From the NCBI GenBank assembly GCA_946811185.2, contig OX328108.1:32734493-32798492 (forward strand): a DNA stretch of 64,000 bases. The letters are read 5' to 3'. The DNA is from Hippopus hippopus (taxonomy: Eukaryota > Mollusca > Bivalvia > Cardiida > Cardiidae). Below, one piece after another: positions 51,309-62,873 of this stretch. Below the pieces are notes generated by a model. That model was given only the letters and a program-made list of their open reading frames with translations, searched no databases and was not told the DNA's origin. The number at the start of each line of letters is the position of its first letter. Position 1 is the stretch's first letter. The translations under genes and the position numbers were made by a program.

Positions 51309-51675
51309 AGAATGTATTCGTATTTCGCGCCGAAATCAAAACTAGCTTCTATTTTTCAGCTTTTTAAACTACAGGGTGTCTCATAAGTATCGGTTACCAA
51401 TGCTTGTTAACTGTCGCCAGTCTGATAGAGTATCTCTCATTTAGCACTCATATGTGCCAGTTCGGTAAGAAATTATATTATCATTATAATTCGGTAAGAA
51501 ATAACTTTGTACAAGTCTCGCGAAACAGCTCGATACTATTAGGACAAACACGGTGCCCTAAACGTTGACATAGCGAGAATAACAAATGAGAAATGATGTA
51601 AACATACTTGTTGGACGTATGGCGATGAGGTGTGCCTCCGTTACTATAGATGGTTGCATTTGATTTTAATTCATA

Positions 51676-51936
51676 TAATTGGCTTGCATCACGCGAAAAA
51701 GGGGCATTTAGATATTGGTGTAAAGTGTCGTCTCGGATCAGCCTGCGCAGTCCTCGAAGGCTAATCCGAGACGGCACTTTACGACTACATTAGATTTTGT
51801 CCTACAGTAGACTTGCGCAAAACAGAAAGTTACATAAAAACGGAAAGTTTCCTTTCGAATTTGCCTGCGCAGGCTGATCCGAGACGACACTTTACGCAAA
51901 TGTCCGAATACCCCTTTTCGCGTGTTGTAGGCCAAT
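51676..51936. repeat. MITE-2 copy, unit I
   Basis: AATTGGCTTGCATCACGCG to TTGTAGGCCAATT. A short block of the second inner arm is deleted (GAATTTGCCTGCGCAGGCTG). Partner 62288-62549 has the same deletion. Confidence 0.82.
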
Positions 51937-52895
51937 TCTGATGCCGTTGATTTTTGTTTACGCGAGGTCGAGGTCTAAACGTGCCTTTAAGTTGGAGAGT
52001 TCCACAAATGGAAAGCAGTATTCAAATACACCTTATTTATCTTTTGGGTAAACACTGTATTTATAACCGCTATATGATAATATTGTATACATAATAAGGG
52101 TTCATTTGATGTGCATGCTAAAGAACAAAATACAAATACTAAATATATAACTGTTCTATTCGATGCCTTAGGACAATAAGACCCGGTTGAAATTGTAACT
52201 TGCGACCTTGTATGATGCATAAATATTTGGAATCGGTATTTCTAGTTCTGTCATTATTTATTATTTAAACATATCAAATGGCACAGACTCGTGTGTTCAT
52301 TGAACTATTTTCTTGAGCAGTGGAGTGAGTAGTCGCCACAGGACATCAGTCTGACGATTGACATTTATAAAAAGGTGACCACGAGAAAGGTCATCACCTT
52401 CTGAAAATGGGGTTTTTTTATGGGGGGGGGGGTGTTCGTGTTCGGCCTGTAACTTTTTATTCCCATGAATGGACTTCAGTATATCTGCAGAATTGTCAAC
52501 CACTTAAGACGACGTGTTGGGCGCAAGAACTATGTCCACTGGTCAAAGTCATGGCAAGGTCATGTGTTTGAAAAATGAAAAAATATGAGGTTCATGTCAA
52601 TGTCCGGTCTGTCTTTTTTTTTTTTTCATTTTAAATGAATTTCAATATAACTGTGTTGAAATATCAACCACATACAGACAATGTATCACGTACAAGAATC
52701 ATGTTCGTACGTCTTTATAGTCAAGGTCAGAATTGTCCGTTTTCATGTGCACAGCTCACAGCCTGCGGGGTTCTATTTTCGAGGACACCAGGCACTTCTT
52801 AGTAACACGTCTTGTTGTTTACTGGTTTAGTTCGTTGCTTATAACAACGACCCTTTCACATAATGAAATCACGTACCGGTATATATAGACACCGT

Positions 52896-54098
52896 CAGGG
52901 CTTTTTTTCCTTCTATAATTGAGGCCGATATTCGGTGACTTCCCAATCGCAAAAAGCATCTTTTTTTCCCAATCATGGCGAAAGAATTTCCCAATTTGGT
53001 GAAAGAATTTCCCAATTTTGGAATTTCTCATAATATGATGCTGAAATTCCCAATAAGTTAAAATACCAATTTCTCAAAAGCTATTTCAAATGACCAGACA
53101 CAAAACTTTAGTTATTTAGCAGCGATTGAAACCGAAAGCAGGCTTTTTATTGATTTGTACCGAAATGACTCGGCTGACTGCGCTGCATTACGGCCGAAAT
53201 GTTGCGTTTTCTTGGCGCCATTTGGTTTGTTTAATGGAGGCATTCTTAACCGAACCGAGTTATTTTTGCGCATTATGACACCGTACGTAGACTGAACGCG
53301 GTTGTCATTTCCCTGTCATTCAATATTAAATCCTTTGACATGTTATATAATTGTTTGTCTTTCGTAAGAACTTACAGCTGACAAAAGAAGTTTTCTTATT
53401 TTAACACTGTGGAACACATTCTTACTCGGCTGCAGTCAACGTATTAAAAAAAAACAAACACGTTGTATCCAAGTAAAACATGTCAAAAACCGGGAAACAT
53501 TACAAAAAGTTTGTTAAAAGGGCTGCAGATGGTAAAGGCAAGCGCAGCCTATTTACTTTCAGCGTGAAACGTTCGAATTCTTTGCCGATCGATCTACAGG
53601 TAATCAAATCTCCGCATACTGAGTCTCAATCTGAAGTGCCGGTTCTGTAGGGCATCGCCGATCTCCCGTTGTCTGAAGACTAGACAATAACTATCATTGC
53701 ATATGATACAAACTCTACATCTCCAGATATAATATCCAAGCCTAGCCGTATAACTTCCACAGATAATGATTCCCTCGTATCATATGATGGCCGGAAAGCA
53801 GTTCTTCTAAAGTATTAACTCCGGCACCCACGGGTGTACCACAGTAGTGTTAAAAAGGGCCCTAAGCCTATATGCGCAAATGCTGTGAGATATTTGGCCA
53901 TAGTTTAAGCAGTTAAAGTGTGACTGTTGGATTTGTTTCGCTTATTAAATGCTGCACCTTTCTATTTACTGTATGTATGTACACTGCCATTAATTTGTTT
54001 TATTCAGTCTGATTTTTCCCAATTTGGCCAAAATCGCGCTTCAATTTCCCAAAATGAAAGGCTAAGGCCCCTTCCCAATTTTTGGGAAAAAAGCCCTG
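52896..54098. mobile_element. hAT-like degenerate DNA element, about 1.2 kb, units II and III
   Basis: Begins CAGGGCTTTTTTTCCTT and ends GGGAAAAAAGCCCTG; CAGGG-type ends are usual for hAT elements. Subterminal TTCCCAATTT motifs recur inverted near both ends. No exact 8-bp target duplication is visible. A small open frame at 53480-53650 starts MSKTGKHYKKFVKRAADGKG and ends in SLFTFSVKR, which might be an N-terminal relic of a zinc-finger transposase, but I cannot confirm it. It is absent from unit I and its first half reappears at 63518-64000. Confidence 0.6.
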
Positions 54099-54334
54099 AC
54101 CATATGGGATGGACAATAGATACACAGATGATGACGAAGTACTAGTAGAAGAAACTTCAGGAAAGCATCAAAAGGTGTACTGGCCGTCACGATGTAATTG
54201 GCATTATGTTAGAAATGGCGTTAATCAACTGCTACAAAAAGAGGTACATGCGAGACTGTGTGAAGCACTTGTATAACAAACTCAAGATCATTTTATCTTT
54301 CTTTCGCCCATTTCCCCTTGGAAAAAATGTGACA

Positions 54335-54545
54335 TTAACCCTTTACCAAATAAGCATGTGTTTAACGACCCTTTACATCATTATTGTGAGAAAAAGAAAA
54401 TCAGTGTTGGTAACCAGCAATTTCTCTTTTTCTCACAATGTTTTCTACCATTTGAAAAACAACTACAACCATTCGAGACTTATTTAATTTGACGTCTGCA
54501 AATGCTTTGAATGTGGACAAGTCTAAAACTTTGTCGGTGTAGAGA
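54335..54545 (+). repeat. MITE-1 copy, unit II
   Basis: Partner of 43825-44016, with a better kept hairpin (GTTGGTAACCAGCAA). Confidence 0.7.
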
Positions 54546-54799
54546 AAAAAAGTCCATGCAAAATACCGATAGTCAGCTAGAATTAATGGTAAATACAAAC
54601 AAAAACAATTTAAGAACGCTGTGGCAAAAAGAGAATTTCCATTATACAGACAACAACAGGTAATTTATCCGTCTGCCATTATGTTTTTTTCTATTTAAAT
54701 AGGCAAAGATGTAGAAGGTCTCCCGCATGCTGTAATATGGTAACACAAAGTATATTTTCTTAGCCTTTGATGGGCTTGACCTGGAATACATTCTTTTTT

Positions 54800-54866
54800 G
54801 CAGACAGTGTAGATCAAGATCAGGCTGCACAGTACGTGCAGTCTGATCTTGATTTACAGTGTCTGC
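54800..54866. repeat. P3 hairpin, unit II
   Basis: Partner of 44532-44600. GCAGACAGTGTAGATCAAGA and its complement around ACAGTACGTG. Confidence 0.8.
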
Positions 54867-54956
54867 TTTTTCTGTTGGATCTTTTGACCAAAAATGCCTT
54901 GTAATAGCAATATTTGCTAATATTGGAATGTTGATTTCACTCGACTTATCACTATA

Positions 54957-55178
54957 AAAGTTACCCCTTACCTAAACAATCCCTTATTTTAACGACCCTG
55001 AAAAAGAAGCCGTTTGAGAACATTGTTAGAAAATGCTGATAACATCGTTTTCTCCTTTTCCTACTATGTTTATCTACCCTTCCAGAGAACATGATTTTAT
55101 CTGTACCAGATTTGAAATTCTCATTTGCAAATGTTTTCAGTTGGAAGAGCCGAAAATTTGTGGTGCGGGTAAGGGTTA
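54957..55178 (+). repeat. MITE-1 copy upstream of gene A'
   Basis: Partner of 44671-44889, ending 59 bp before the A' start codon. The core is shortened (GTTAGAAAATGCTGATAACA). Confidence 0.68.
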
Positions 55179-55237
55179 ATATACAGGTCGATTAAAAAAT
55201 TGCATCTTTCATAATACCGATATATCTAGCAAGAGCG

Positions 55238-56179
55238 ATGGAGAGCGATATACCTGTCTTGGACTTTACTCAGTACAGCTTAAGTGTGGATAGAAACGGT
55301 GTGGCGGCTGATGTGTTAAAGCTATTGGGCTCCAAACTAGTCAAAGCTTTCGAAACAGTTGGGTTTTGTTATATTATTAACCACGGGATAGCGGACGACT
55401 TGATTCAGAACAACTTTTCTTGCAATCGGAAGTTTTTCGAGCTTCCGGTGGACGAAAAACGGAAGTTTGCCCATTCAGGCAAGGACAGTCTGTTTGGATG
55501 GATTGGTGTCGCGGAGGAGGCTTTGGATGTCGATAAGCCCGGCGACTTGAAGGAGACTTTTGACTTCTTTAAACCGGATGATCCCGGAGTATGGCCGTCG
55601 TCTGTGCCGGAAATGCAGGACGTGAACCAGAAGCTCTTTCAATACTGTACCCTATTCGGTCATCGGATCTGTGACGTATTGTCTATCGGCCTGGGACTTG
55701 ACAAGCAGTTTTTGACCGATGCTCATAGCTTGATGGGTCAAAAGGGAAACGCAACAACACTGCGGACTCTGTACTATACCCCTCTTGACCAAAGTTTCAA
55801 GGTCAAACCAGGTCAAGAAAGGTTAGGCGAGCACTCGGATTTTGGAACACTGACCATACTCTTTCAGGATGATATCGGTGGGTTGGAGGTCAAAATACCT
55901 GGAAAAGGTTTCATTCCTGCTACCCCGATCCCGGGAACAGTCCTTGTCAACATAGGCGACATGATGCAAAGATGGACATCGGACCGTCTCCTTGCAACGA
56001 AACATCGGGTTAGAATACCGGAAACGGAAATAAAGCGGCGCACTCATCGTCAGTCAATCGTATTTTTCATGGATCCAAACGATGACGTCATAATTCGATG
56101 CTTGGACGGTTCCAACAAATATGATCCTGTTGGTTCTCTGGAATATTTGCTCCAGAAATTAAGAGAAACCTATCAGTAG
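55238..56179 (+). CDS. 2-oxoglutarate/Fe(II) oxygenase, isopenicillin-N-synthase-like (gene A')
   Basis: 313 codons, single exon, duplicate of gene A. I count 22 amino-acid differences (about 93% identity), spread mostly over the N-terminal two thirds. All catalytic residues are kept: H199, D201, H256, R271 and S273. Two changes fall in otherwise conserved blocks: YYPPL of A reads YYTPL here, at the start of the substrate-facing strand, and SNDLFQNYF reads ADDLIQNNF. The ORF is intact and looks functional. No intron, as in A. Confidence 0.92.
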   Translation: MESDIPVLDFTQYSLSVDRNGVAADVLKLLGSKLVKAFETVGFCYIINHGIADDLIQNNFSCNRKFFELPVDEKRKFAHSGKDSLFGWIGVAEEALDVDKPGDLKETFDFFKPDDPGVWPSSVPEMQDVNQKLFQYCTLFGHRICDVLSIGLGLDKQFLTDAHSLMGQKGNATTLRTLYYTPLDQSFKVKPGQERLGEHSDFGTLTILFQDDIGGLEVKIPGKGFIPATPIPGTVLVNIGDMMQRWTSDRLLATKHRVRIPETEIKRRTHRQSIVFFMDPNDDVIIRCLDGSNKYDPVGSLEYLLQKLRETYQ

Positions 56180-56455
56180 GTAAACTGGCTGTAACAAAAC
56201 CAGGATACATAGGTTTGTTATATTCTGTACCTGTAAGAAATTGCTTAGAAGTATATAAAAACAGTGTAGACATATATTGATTCTGATAGTTTTAAGTCAT
56301 TATTATGCTACGTATCCTTTTGAGGTTCCTAATCTATGAACGTATCAAATATTGGATCTAAAATAAGTAATCAGAAGATCACGTGATGCAATTACGTCAA
56401 AGGTACATGTATCTTACAAAGAAGTGATGACATGAAGTATACGTATGAGCCGGCT

Positions 56456-56705
56456 CTGTGAAAAGGGGGCTTAATGCTACTGCGAAAAAGTATCGACCAA
56501 GGTCAGCCTGCGCAGTCAGCGCAGGCTGGCCTTGGCCGAAACTTTTCGCTATTGGTCAATTTTCTGTATGGCCAAGGGCCAGTCTACCTCATGGATATAA
56601 GTTGGTCGTTAAAAAAGTGGATATTATGGATCTATTATATGATGGCTTGCTTGGTATCATGTTTCACGGAGATGCATTAAGCCCCTTTTGCCAGAACATG
56701 GCTCA
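56456..56705. mobile_element. MITE-4 insertion present only in unit II
   Basis: TGAGCCGGCTCTGTGAAAAG to AACATGGCTCA, flanked by TA on both sides. Unit I has the uninterrupted sequence (ACCTATAGTTCTAGTTTC) at the matching place, so this is an insertion after the unit I/II split, with TA as the likely target duplication. Confidence 0.82.
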
Positions 56706-56744
56706 TATAGTTCCAGTTTCTAATCAGTATTTCATGCCTTTGAA

Positions 56745-57250
56745 TAATTACAACGATATTTCCTTCACCAAACAACCCCGTGTTTTGATGACCGTGATTC
56801 AGAAGGCTTAAAAATTGAAATTATCGTGGGAACAAGATAAAATGCTCGTTAAATTGTTTCTACCCATTTCAAGGCAAAAACCATTATATGAAACACATTC
56901 CATATATCGTCTGCAAAACGATAGGCATTGCATATGGCTTGCAACACACGAAAAGGGACATTCGGACATTTGCGTAAAGTGTCGTTTCGGATCGGCCTGC
57001 GCAGTCCGCGCAGACTAATCCGAGACGACACTTTACGACTACATTAGATTTTCTGATACAGTAGACTTGCGCAAAACAGAAAATTGCATAAAAACGGAAA
57101 ATGTCGTTTCGGATTAGCCTGCGCGGACTGCGCAGGCTAATCCGAGACGACACTTCACGCAAATGTCCGAATGTCCCTTTTCGCGTGTTGCAGGGCAATT
57201 ATTTTGTCGTTTGGGCAAGTCCAGAGTTGTGTCGTTTGTAAAAAGTTAAA
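56745..57250. repeat. MITE-1 split by MITE-2, unit II
   Basis: Same nested structure as 46180-46672. MITE-2 is at 56932-57199 with intact TTGCAACACACGAAAAGGGA and TCGGACATTTGCG blocks. Confidence 0.78.
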
Positions 57251-57299
57251 TCAGGACATACGTATAAGTAAAACCTTACGGAGAGGTTGCTTTTATAAA

Positions 57300-58757
57300 A
57301 TGGATTATGATGAAGAAACCAGCCTACCGGTTCTCGACTTTGCTGATTATAACGTAACGGTAGACAAACAGAACGTCACTTGCGATGCCATTGTCTCATT
57401 AGCTTCCAATGCGATAAAGAAGTTCGAAAAAGTTGGATTTTGTTACGTTATAAACCATGGGATTGACGAAAAGCATATCCGGCGCTATTTGGCTACTTTT
57501 GAGCGGTTTTTCAAACTTCCAACAGCAGTTAAAGCGTTATATGGGCGAGCCTACAAGGGAAGTTATCACGGCTGGGTCGGAATGGAGGAAGAATCTTTGG
57601 ATACAGATCAGCCCGGTGATCTGAAGGAGACGTTTAACTTTCATCCTGGTAAGAGAGATTGCTGTTGCTGTTGTGATTGTTTTTGAGCAGTAGATCTAAT
57701 TGACAAATTAACCGTTACAGTAGTCAGTCGAACCGTAGGACAGACGAAATGTTACTGAAGATTCTTCAAACTTTGGCCAGTTTCCGACACAGTTGTGCCC
57801 CCATCTCGACTTAAAATTTTCACTGTAAAGGCAACTTCAGCCGAATTTTGTTTCCCTCTTGCTGTGCTCCGGTTCCACATTGATCAAAATCTGATTCGTG
57901 TAATCATCGAAGTCGTCTGCCGCAAATTTGGGTATGGCGGTATTAGACCTTAATACCAGGGTGTCAAAAGACCCAGACTTTTTCATGTCAATGCAATCAT
58001 GGACTTCAATGGAAAAGGTAGTGTCGATCTAGCCAATAGCATAGTGCACGGTATACATGTGCAGTTTAAACTTGGGTTTGCACAGTCGGGAAAATAAACA
58101 CTCATATTTTTGTCCTGCTTTTTGAATGTTACGCCATTTTTTTCTACAGGTCAAGCCCCGGATGATTGGCCAGAATCCATTCCAGAATTCCAAAAAATCA
58201 ACAAGGGAATATTCGACAGCTGTCGAGAACTAGGCTACCGTCTGCTTGAAGTTATTGCCCTTGGACTCGGTTTCGATCGTTATTTTTTCACCGACTGCCA
58301 CAAATCTATCGGACTGGAGAATAATGGTACGGCATTACGAAGTTTGTATTACCCTCCACTGGCTGGTCATCAGCGTTTTAAACCAGGACAAGCGCGACTT
58401 GGCGAACACTCAGATTACGGTACCATAACGATTCTATTTCAGGACGATACCGGAGGTTTGGAAGTTGAAATCCCGGGTAAAGGTTTTGTACCCGCTACGC
58501 CGTTCCCAGAAGCAGCATTGGTCAATATAGGTAGCATGATGCAAAGATGGACATCTGACCGTCTCGTAGCGACCGTACACCGCGTCAGGATTCCAAACTC
58601 GGAAGCAAAAAGGAAAAAGGCCCGCCAGTCCTTCGCGTTTTTTATCATCCCGGATGATGACGTCATGATACATTGTTTAGACGGATCAAAGAAATATGAA
58701 CCAATCAGAGCCGTGGATTATCTAAACTACAGAATACAACAGTCTGTTTACCCTTAA
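57300..58757 (+). CDS. 2-oxoglutarate/Fe(II) oxygenase, isopenicillin-N-synthase-like (gene B', two exons)
   Basis: Exons 57300-57648 and 58150-58757 with the same splice sites as gene B, 318 residues. Only five residue differences from B by my count (E136G, I151V, A155G, S292C, R313Q); exon 1 encodes the same protein. Iron ligands H203, D205, H260 and the RQS motif are intact. A frame open upstream to 57171 runs through MITE-2 and is not part of the gene. The very low divergence compared with A versus A' points to a more recent duplication or to gene conversion. Confidence 0.9.
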
Positions 58758-58808
58758 CCCTTCAAGCGCAGGAACTGGAATGAGTTGCTTTCACGGACGG
58801 TATACATA

Positions 58809-58858
58809 AAAATCAGACTGCACGTTCTGTGCAGTCTGATCTTGAATCTACAGTGTCC
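58809..58858. repeat. P3 hairpin after gene B', unit II
   Basis: Partner of 48205-48255 but with a better matched loop region (CTGCACGTTCTGTGCAG). Confidence 0.75.
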
Positions 58859-59234
58859 ACTGTTTCGTTAAATATTCTGGGCAAAACAAACTTGAAACGA
58901 TGGTAGATCTATTGAAATCTAATTTCGGCTGTTTCCCCCCCCCCCCCTGAAAAGTTCAATATGTTTATTCAGAAAGGAATCAGACAAGCATCTCCAGCCA
59001 GTCGTAAAACCCGAAATTTATATTGTAAGTTTATTATTTTAGATTTATTTTCGCCGAAGTAATTTCATCATATTGGACAGTGTACAGCCAAATGTTATGA
59101 TAAAGCAATAGACCTTTGACCTTCATTCGTTGGATAAAACCAGTTGTAAACTGTGTATATAAGTAAAGACAAACATATACCATTGCTAAGAAGTTTGATG
59201 AGTTTCAGAAAAAAAACCAAAAACGTATTTTGGT

Positions 59235-59460
59235 CGTTTAACTCCCGCACGACACAAATTCAGACTTGCTCAGATTGAAAGCATTTGCAGACATTAGAAT
59301 AAGGTTCAAATAAGGTTAAAAAACATTGTGGGAAAAAAAAACATTGTGGGAAAAGGAGAAAATGCTAGCTGCCATCACTTTCTCCTATTACCACGATGTT
59401 TTCAAAAGCTTTATTCTATCTAGAGGGTCCTTTAAACACGGAATTGATCGGTGAAGGGTA
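59235..59460 (-). repeat. MITE-1 copy, unit II
   Basis: Partner of 48637-48845, with a short tandem duplication of AACATTGTGGGAAAA in the left hairpin arm. Confidence 0.72.
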
Positions 59461-59711
59461 GTCTGTGGCCCCTACAATCATGGAATCCGATTTTGAGATC
59501 TCTCTCTCTCTGTTTCTGTGTCTATGTTTAATTCTCAGTCCATCCATAAATCTTTCCATTTTGCTGTTAGTTCCATTTCCGCGCGATACGCAAGTCTGAG
59601 ATTCTGTCTGTCGCTATGTCTCCTTTTCCCCTTCTGCAAGTTTGTCTTTAGGTCACTTTTCTTTAAGTCTGTCTACGACATGTGCGATAGATCTCTGTTA
59701 CAAAGTACAAA

Positions 59712-59974
59712 TGAGCCGTGCTCTGGCAAAAGGGGGCTTAATGCATTTCCCGTGATGCATGATACCTAGCAAGTCATCATATAATTATGGATCCATAATA
59801 GCCACTTTTTTAAACAACCAACTTCATTATGAGGTAGACTGGTCTTTTGACATACAGAAAATTGACCAATAGCGAAAAGTTTCGGCCAAGGTCAGCCTAC
59901 GCGAACTGCGCAGGCTGACCTGAGTCGATACTTTTCGCAGATGCATTAAGCCCCTTTTCACAGAGCACGGCTCA
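59712..59974. repeat. MITE-4 copy, unit II
   Basis: Partner of 49098-49360, same length and nearly identical. Confidence 0.82.
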
Positions 59975-60252
59975 AATAGAGATGCTACTGCGCTAGTATA
60001 TATGTGTAAAATACACCATTTGTAATAACCTTCCCATGAACTCTACTTCCGTTATGTGCACATCTACAGTTTCACACCCTTCTCCAACCATTGAGACACA
60101 GCTTTGGAAGATAGCGTTGAGCAGTCTAATCTGGGATCCAAAGTGTTTGTGACTTGATTCAAAATAATCAGGAAAAAAGGCTGTTTGTTTACTCTGAAAC
60201 TATTTTTGTTGTTGTTGTTGTTAGTGTTTGAGACCTAGAATTAGGGTTTATA

Positions 60253-60782
60253 TAATGGCTTGCAACACGCGAAAAGGGGCGTTAGGACATTTGCGTAAAG
60301 TGTCGTCTCGGATTAGCCTGCGCACTGTGCGCAGGCTAATCCGATACGGCACTTTACGACTACATTAGATTTTGTGCTACAGTAGACTTGGGCAAAACAG
60401 AAAATTACATTAAAACGGAAAGTGTAGTTTCGGATTAGCCTGCGCAGACTGCGCAGGCTGATCCGAGACGATACTTTACGCAGATTCCAAATGCCCCTTT
60501 TTGCGTGTTGCAGGCCATATATAGAAGTGGCACTCTGAGAAAAGGGGGCCTAATTCATCTTCATAATGCATCACGACAAAGCAAGTAACCGTGTAAAATG
60601 GATAGGCTATACTTTGTTTTAAAACGGCTGTCCCTAAGATAGAACTTTCTTTTGACGTACAGAAATACACCAATCGCAAAATGTTTCCATTCAGGTTAGC
60701 CTGCGCGGTCTGTACAGACTGACATGGGTCGATATTGTATGCAGATACATTAAACCAGCTTTTCACAGAGCATGGGCTCATA
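60253..60782. repeat. Adjacent MITE-2 and MITE-4 copies, unit II
   Basis: Partner of 49637-50163. The MITE-2 loop differs (CTGCGCACTGTGCGCAG versus CTGCGCAGTCCGCGCAG), with substitutions on both arms that keep pairing. Confidence 0.8.
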
Positions 60783-60937
60783 ACTAAAGTGCAGCTATAG
60801 TTAACCCTAGTTTTGCGAAAATAACCGTGTGGATATCGTTTGTCAGTAGGACAGTTCGTATTGATTACAATCGTTATTCTTTCAGCGCCAAATATTTAAC
60901 CCATTGGCTGTTAAGCGCAACTCACTGACCTTTTGCA

Positions 60938-61255
60938 GACAGTGTAGATCAAGATCAGACTGCACAGAACGTGCAGTCTGATCTTGGATCTACACTGTCC
61001 GATATGGAGATATTATTCTCCAAAACATAACTTTGAAACAGCAATATTCGAGTTTTTACTATCGAATTGAAAGTTTCATTTTAGTTATTTAGCAGGATAT
61101 TGATTAAACTCGACCACATTTGACACCTGAAAAAGCAATCCAGTAAAACTCAGACAGATTTTCACCTTATTGGCTCGGTTAAACAAGCGGACGGTATAGA
61201 TCAAAGATCAGACTGCACATTCTGTGCAGTCTGATCTTAACCTATGCCGTCCGCT
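60938..61255. repeat. Two P3 hairpins, unit II
   Basis: 60938-60999 and 61186-61255, partners of 50330-50384 and 50568-50637. The first pairs perfectly at the outer GACAGTGTAGATC/GATCTACACTGTC where the unit I copy has a mismatch. Confidence 0.82.
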
Positions 61256-61285
61256 AAAACCCATGTTTTCAACCATGGCGCCGAA

Positions 61286-61571
61286 AGGTTTAATCTTTTA
61301 CCACACAAACACGAACTTTAACGATCCTTAGAAAAAAAAAACTTTGAAAAATTTTTACCAACTTAATAATTACCCACACAGTCACGAGTTTTTAACGACC
61401 CGTAGGAAGAAAGCTTTGGATAATATTGTTGGAAAAGATGTAAATGTTGCTAACTGGCATTTTGTCCTTTTCCCACATTGTTTCTTACTCATCAAAGAAA
61501 ATCCAATCATTTTGGCTACATCTAATTTGTTTTCTGCAAATGCTTCAATTTAGACAAGGCTGGCTCTGGCT

Positions 61572-61606
<35 letters not shown>

Positions 61607-61920
61607 AAACGGTTCAAGCCCTCCCCCACCCCTTTTCTCGCAAAATCTCGGACAACTCTAATCCAAGATCAGACTGCACACAACAATGTACGCAGGAATT
61701 AAGGTAGAACTCTAAACCAAACAACAAGATGTTAGGCCGGTCCAAACTGAGACCATTTGCAGACAACAAATTAAATACTGCACAATTGATGGTGTTTGTT
61801 TAAGAAAGAGTAGAAAACGGGAGCTGGAGGAGAAAATGCTGGTCACCAGCATTTTCTACATTTTCCTCAGTGCTTTAAACAGACTTCTTCATCAATTAAA
61901 AGATTGTTTGGTAAAGGGTT
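61286..61920. repeat. MITE-1 copies with a (CT)n microsatellite, unit II
   Basis: Partner of 50671-51308. The CT run at 61575-61602 differs slightly in length from unit I. Confidence 0.75.
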
Positions 61921-62287
61921 AGAATGTATTCGTATTTCGCGCCGAAATCAAAACTAGCTTCTATTTTTCAGCTTTTTAAACTACAGGGTGTCTCATAAGT
62001 ATCGGTTACCAATGCTTGTTAACTGTCGCCAGTCTGATAGAGTATCTCTCATTTAGCACTCATATGTGCCAGTTCGGTAAGAAATTATATTATCATTATA
62101 ATTCGGTAAGAAATAACTTTGTACAAGTCTCGCGAAACAGCCCGATACTATTAGGACAAACACGGTGCCCTAAACGTTGACATAGCGAGAATAACAAATG
62201 AGAAATGATGTAAACATACTTGTTGGACGTATGGCGATGAGGTGTGCCTCCGTTACTATAGATGGTTGCATTTGATTTTAATTCATA

Positions 62288-62549
62288 TAATTGGCTTGCA
62301 TCACGCGAAAAAGGGGCATTTAGATATTGGCGTAAAGTGTCGTTTCGGATCAGCCTGCGCAGTCCTCGAAGGCTAATCCGAGACGGCACTTTACGACTAC
62401 ATTAGATTTTGTCCTACAGTAGACTTGCGCAAAACAGAAAGTTACATAAAAACGGAAAGTTTCCTTTCGAATTTGCCTGCGCAGGCTGATCCGAGACGAC
62501 ACTTTACGCAAATGTCCGAATACCCCTTTTCGCGTGTTGCAGGCCAATT
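62288..62549. repeat. MITE-2 copy, unit II
   Basis: Partner of 51676-51936, nearly identical. Confidence 0.82.
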
Positions 62550-62873
62550 CTGACGCCGTTGATTTTTGTTTACGCGAGGTCGAGGTCTAAACGTGCCTTT
62601 AAGTTGGAGAGTTCCACAAATGGAAAGCAGTATTCAAATACACCTTATTTATCTTTTGGGTAAACACTGTATTTATAACCGCTATATGATAATATTGTAT
62701 ACATAATAAGGGTTCATTTGATGTGCATGCTAAAGAACAAAATACAAATACTAAATATATAACTGTTCTATTCGATGCCTTAGGACAATAAGACCCGGTT
62801 GAAATTGTAACTTGCGACCTTGTATGATGCATAAATATTTGGAATCGGTATTTCTAGTTCTGTCATTATTTAT

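Larger units (their letters stand above)
41872..52261 (+). repeat. Tandem segmental duplication, unit I
   Basis: Homology with unit II begins near 41872 (AACATATCAATTGGAACAGA) and runs, with insertions and deletions, to 52261. It contains oxygenase genes A and B. Offsets to unit II grow from about 10,290 at gene A to about 10,616 after gene B because of insertions in unit II. Confidence 0.85.
52262..62873 (+). repeat. Tandem segmental duplication, unit II
   Basis: 10.6 kb. It contains the hAT-like element, genes A' and B', and the same string of hairpin elements as unit I. From about 46540 onward unit I matches unit II almost base for base, while the earlier part (42-46 kb versus 52-57 kb) is clearly more diverged. 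Confidence 0.87.

Noticed and set aside
53480..53650. 56-codon frame starting MSKTGKHYKK as a real gene
   Set aside because: It is short, stops early, and sits inside a degenerate 1.2-kb transposon-like element. Kept only as a possible transposase relic.
57171..57299. 43-codon N-terminal extension of gene B'
   Set aside because: It is the right end of MITE-2 plus MITE-1 and is not open in gene B.
44532..61255. CRISPR-like array suggested by repeated short palindromes
   Set aside because: Spacing is irregular, from 200 bp to several kb, repeats are fold-back elements in an animal genome, and there are no cas genes.
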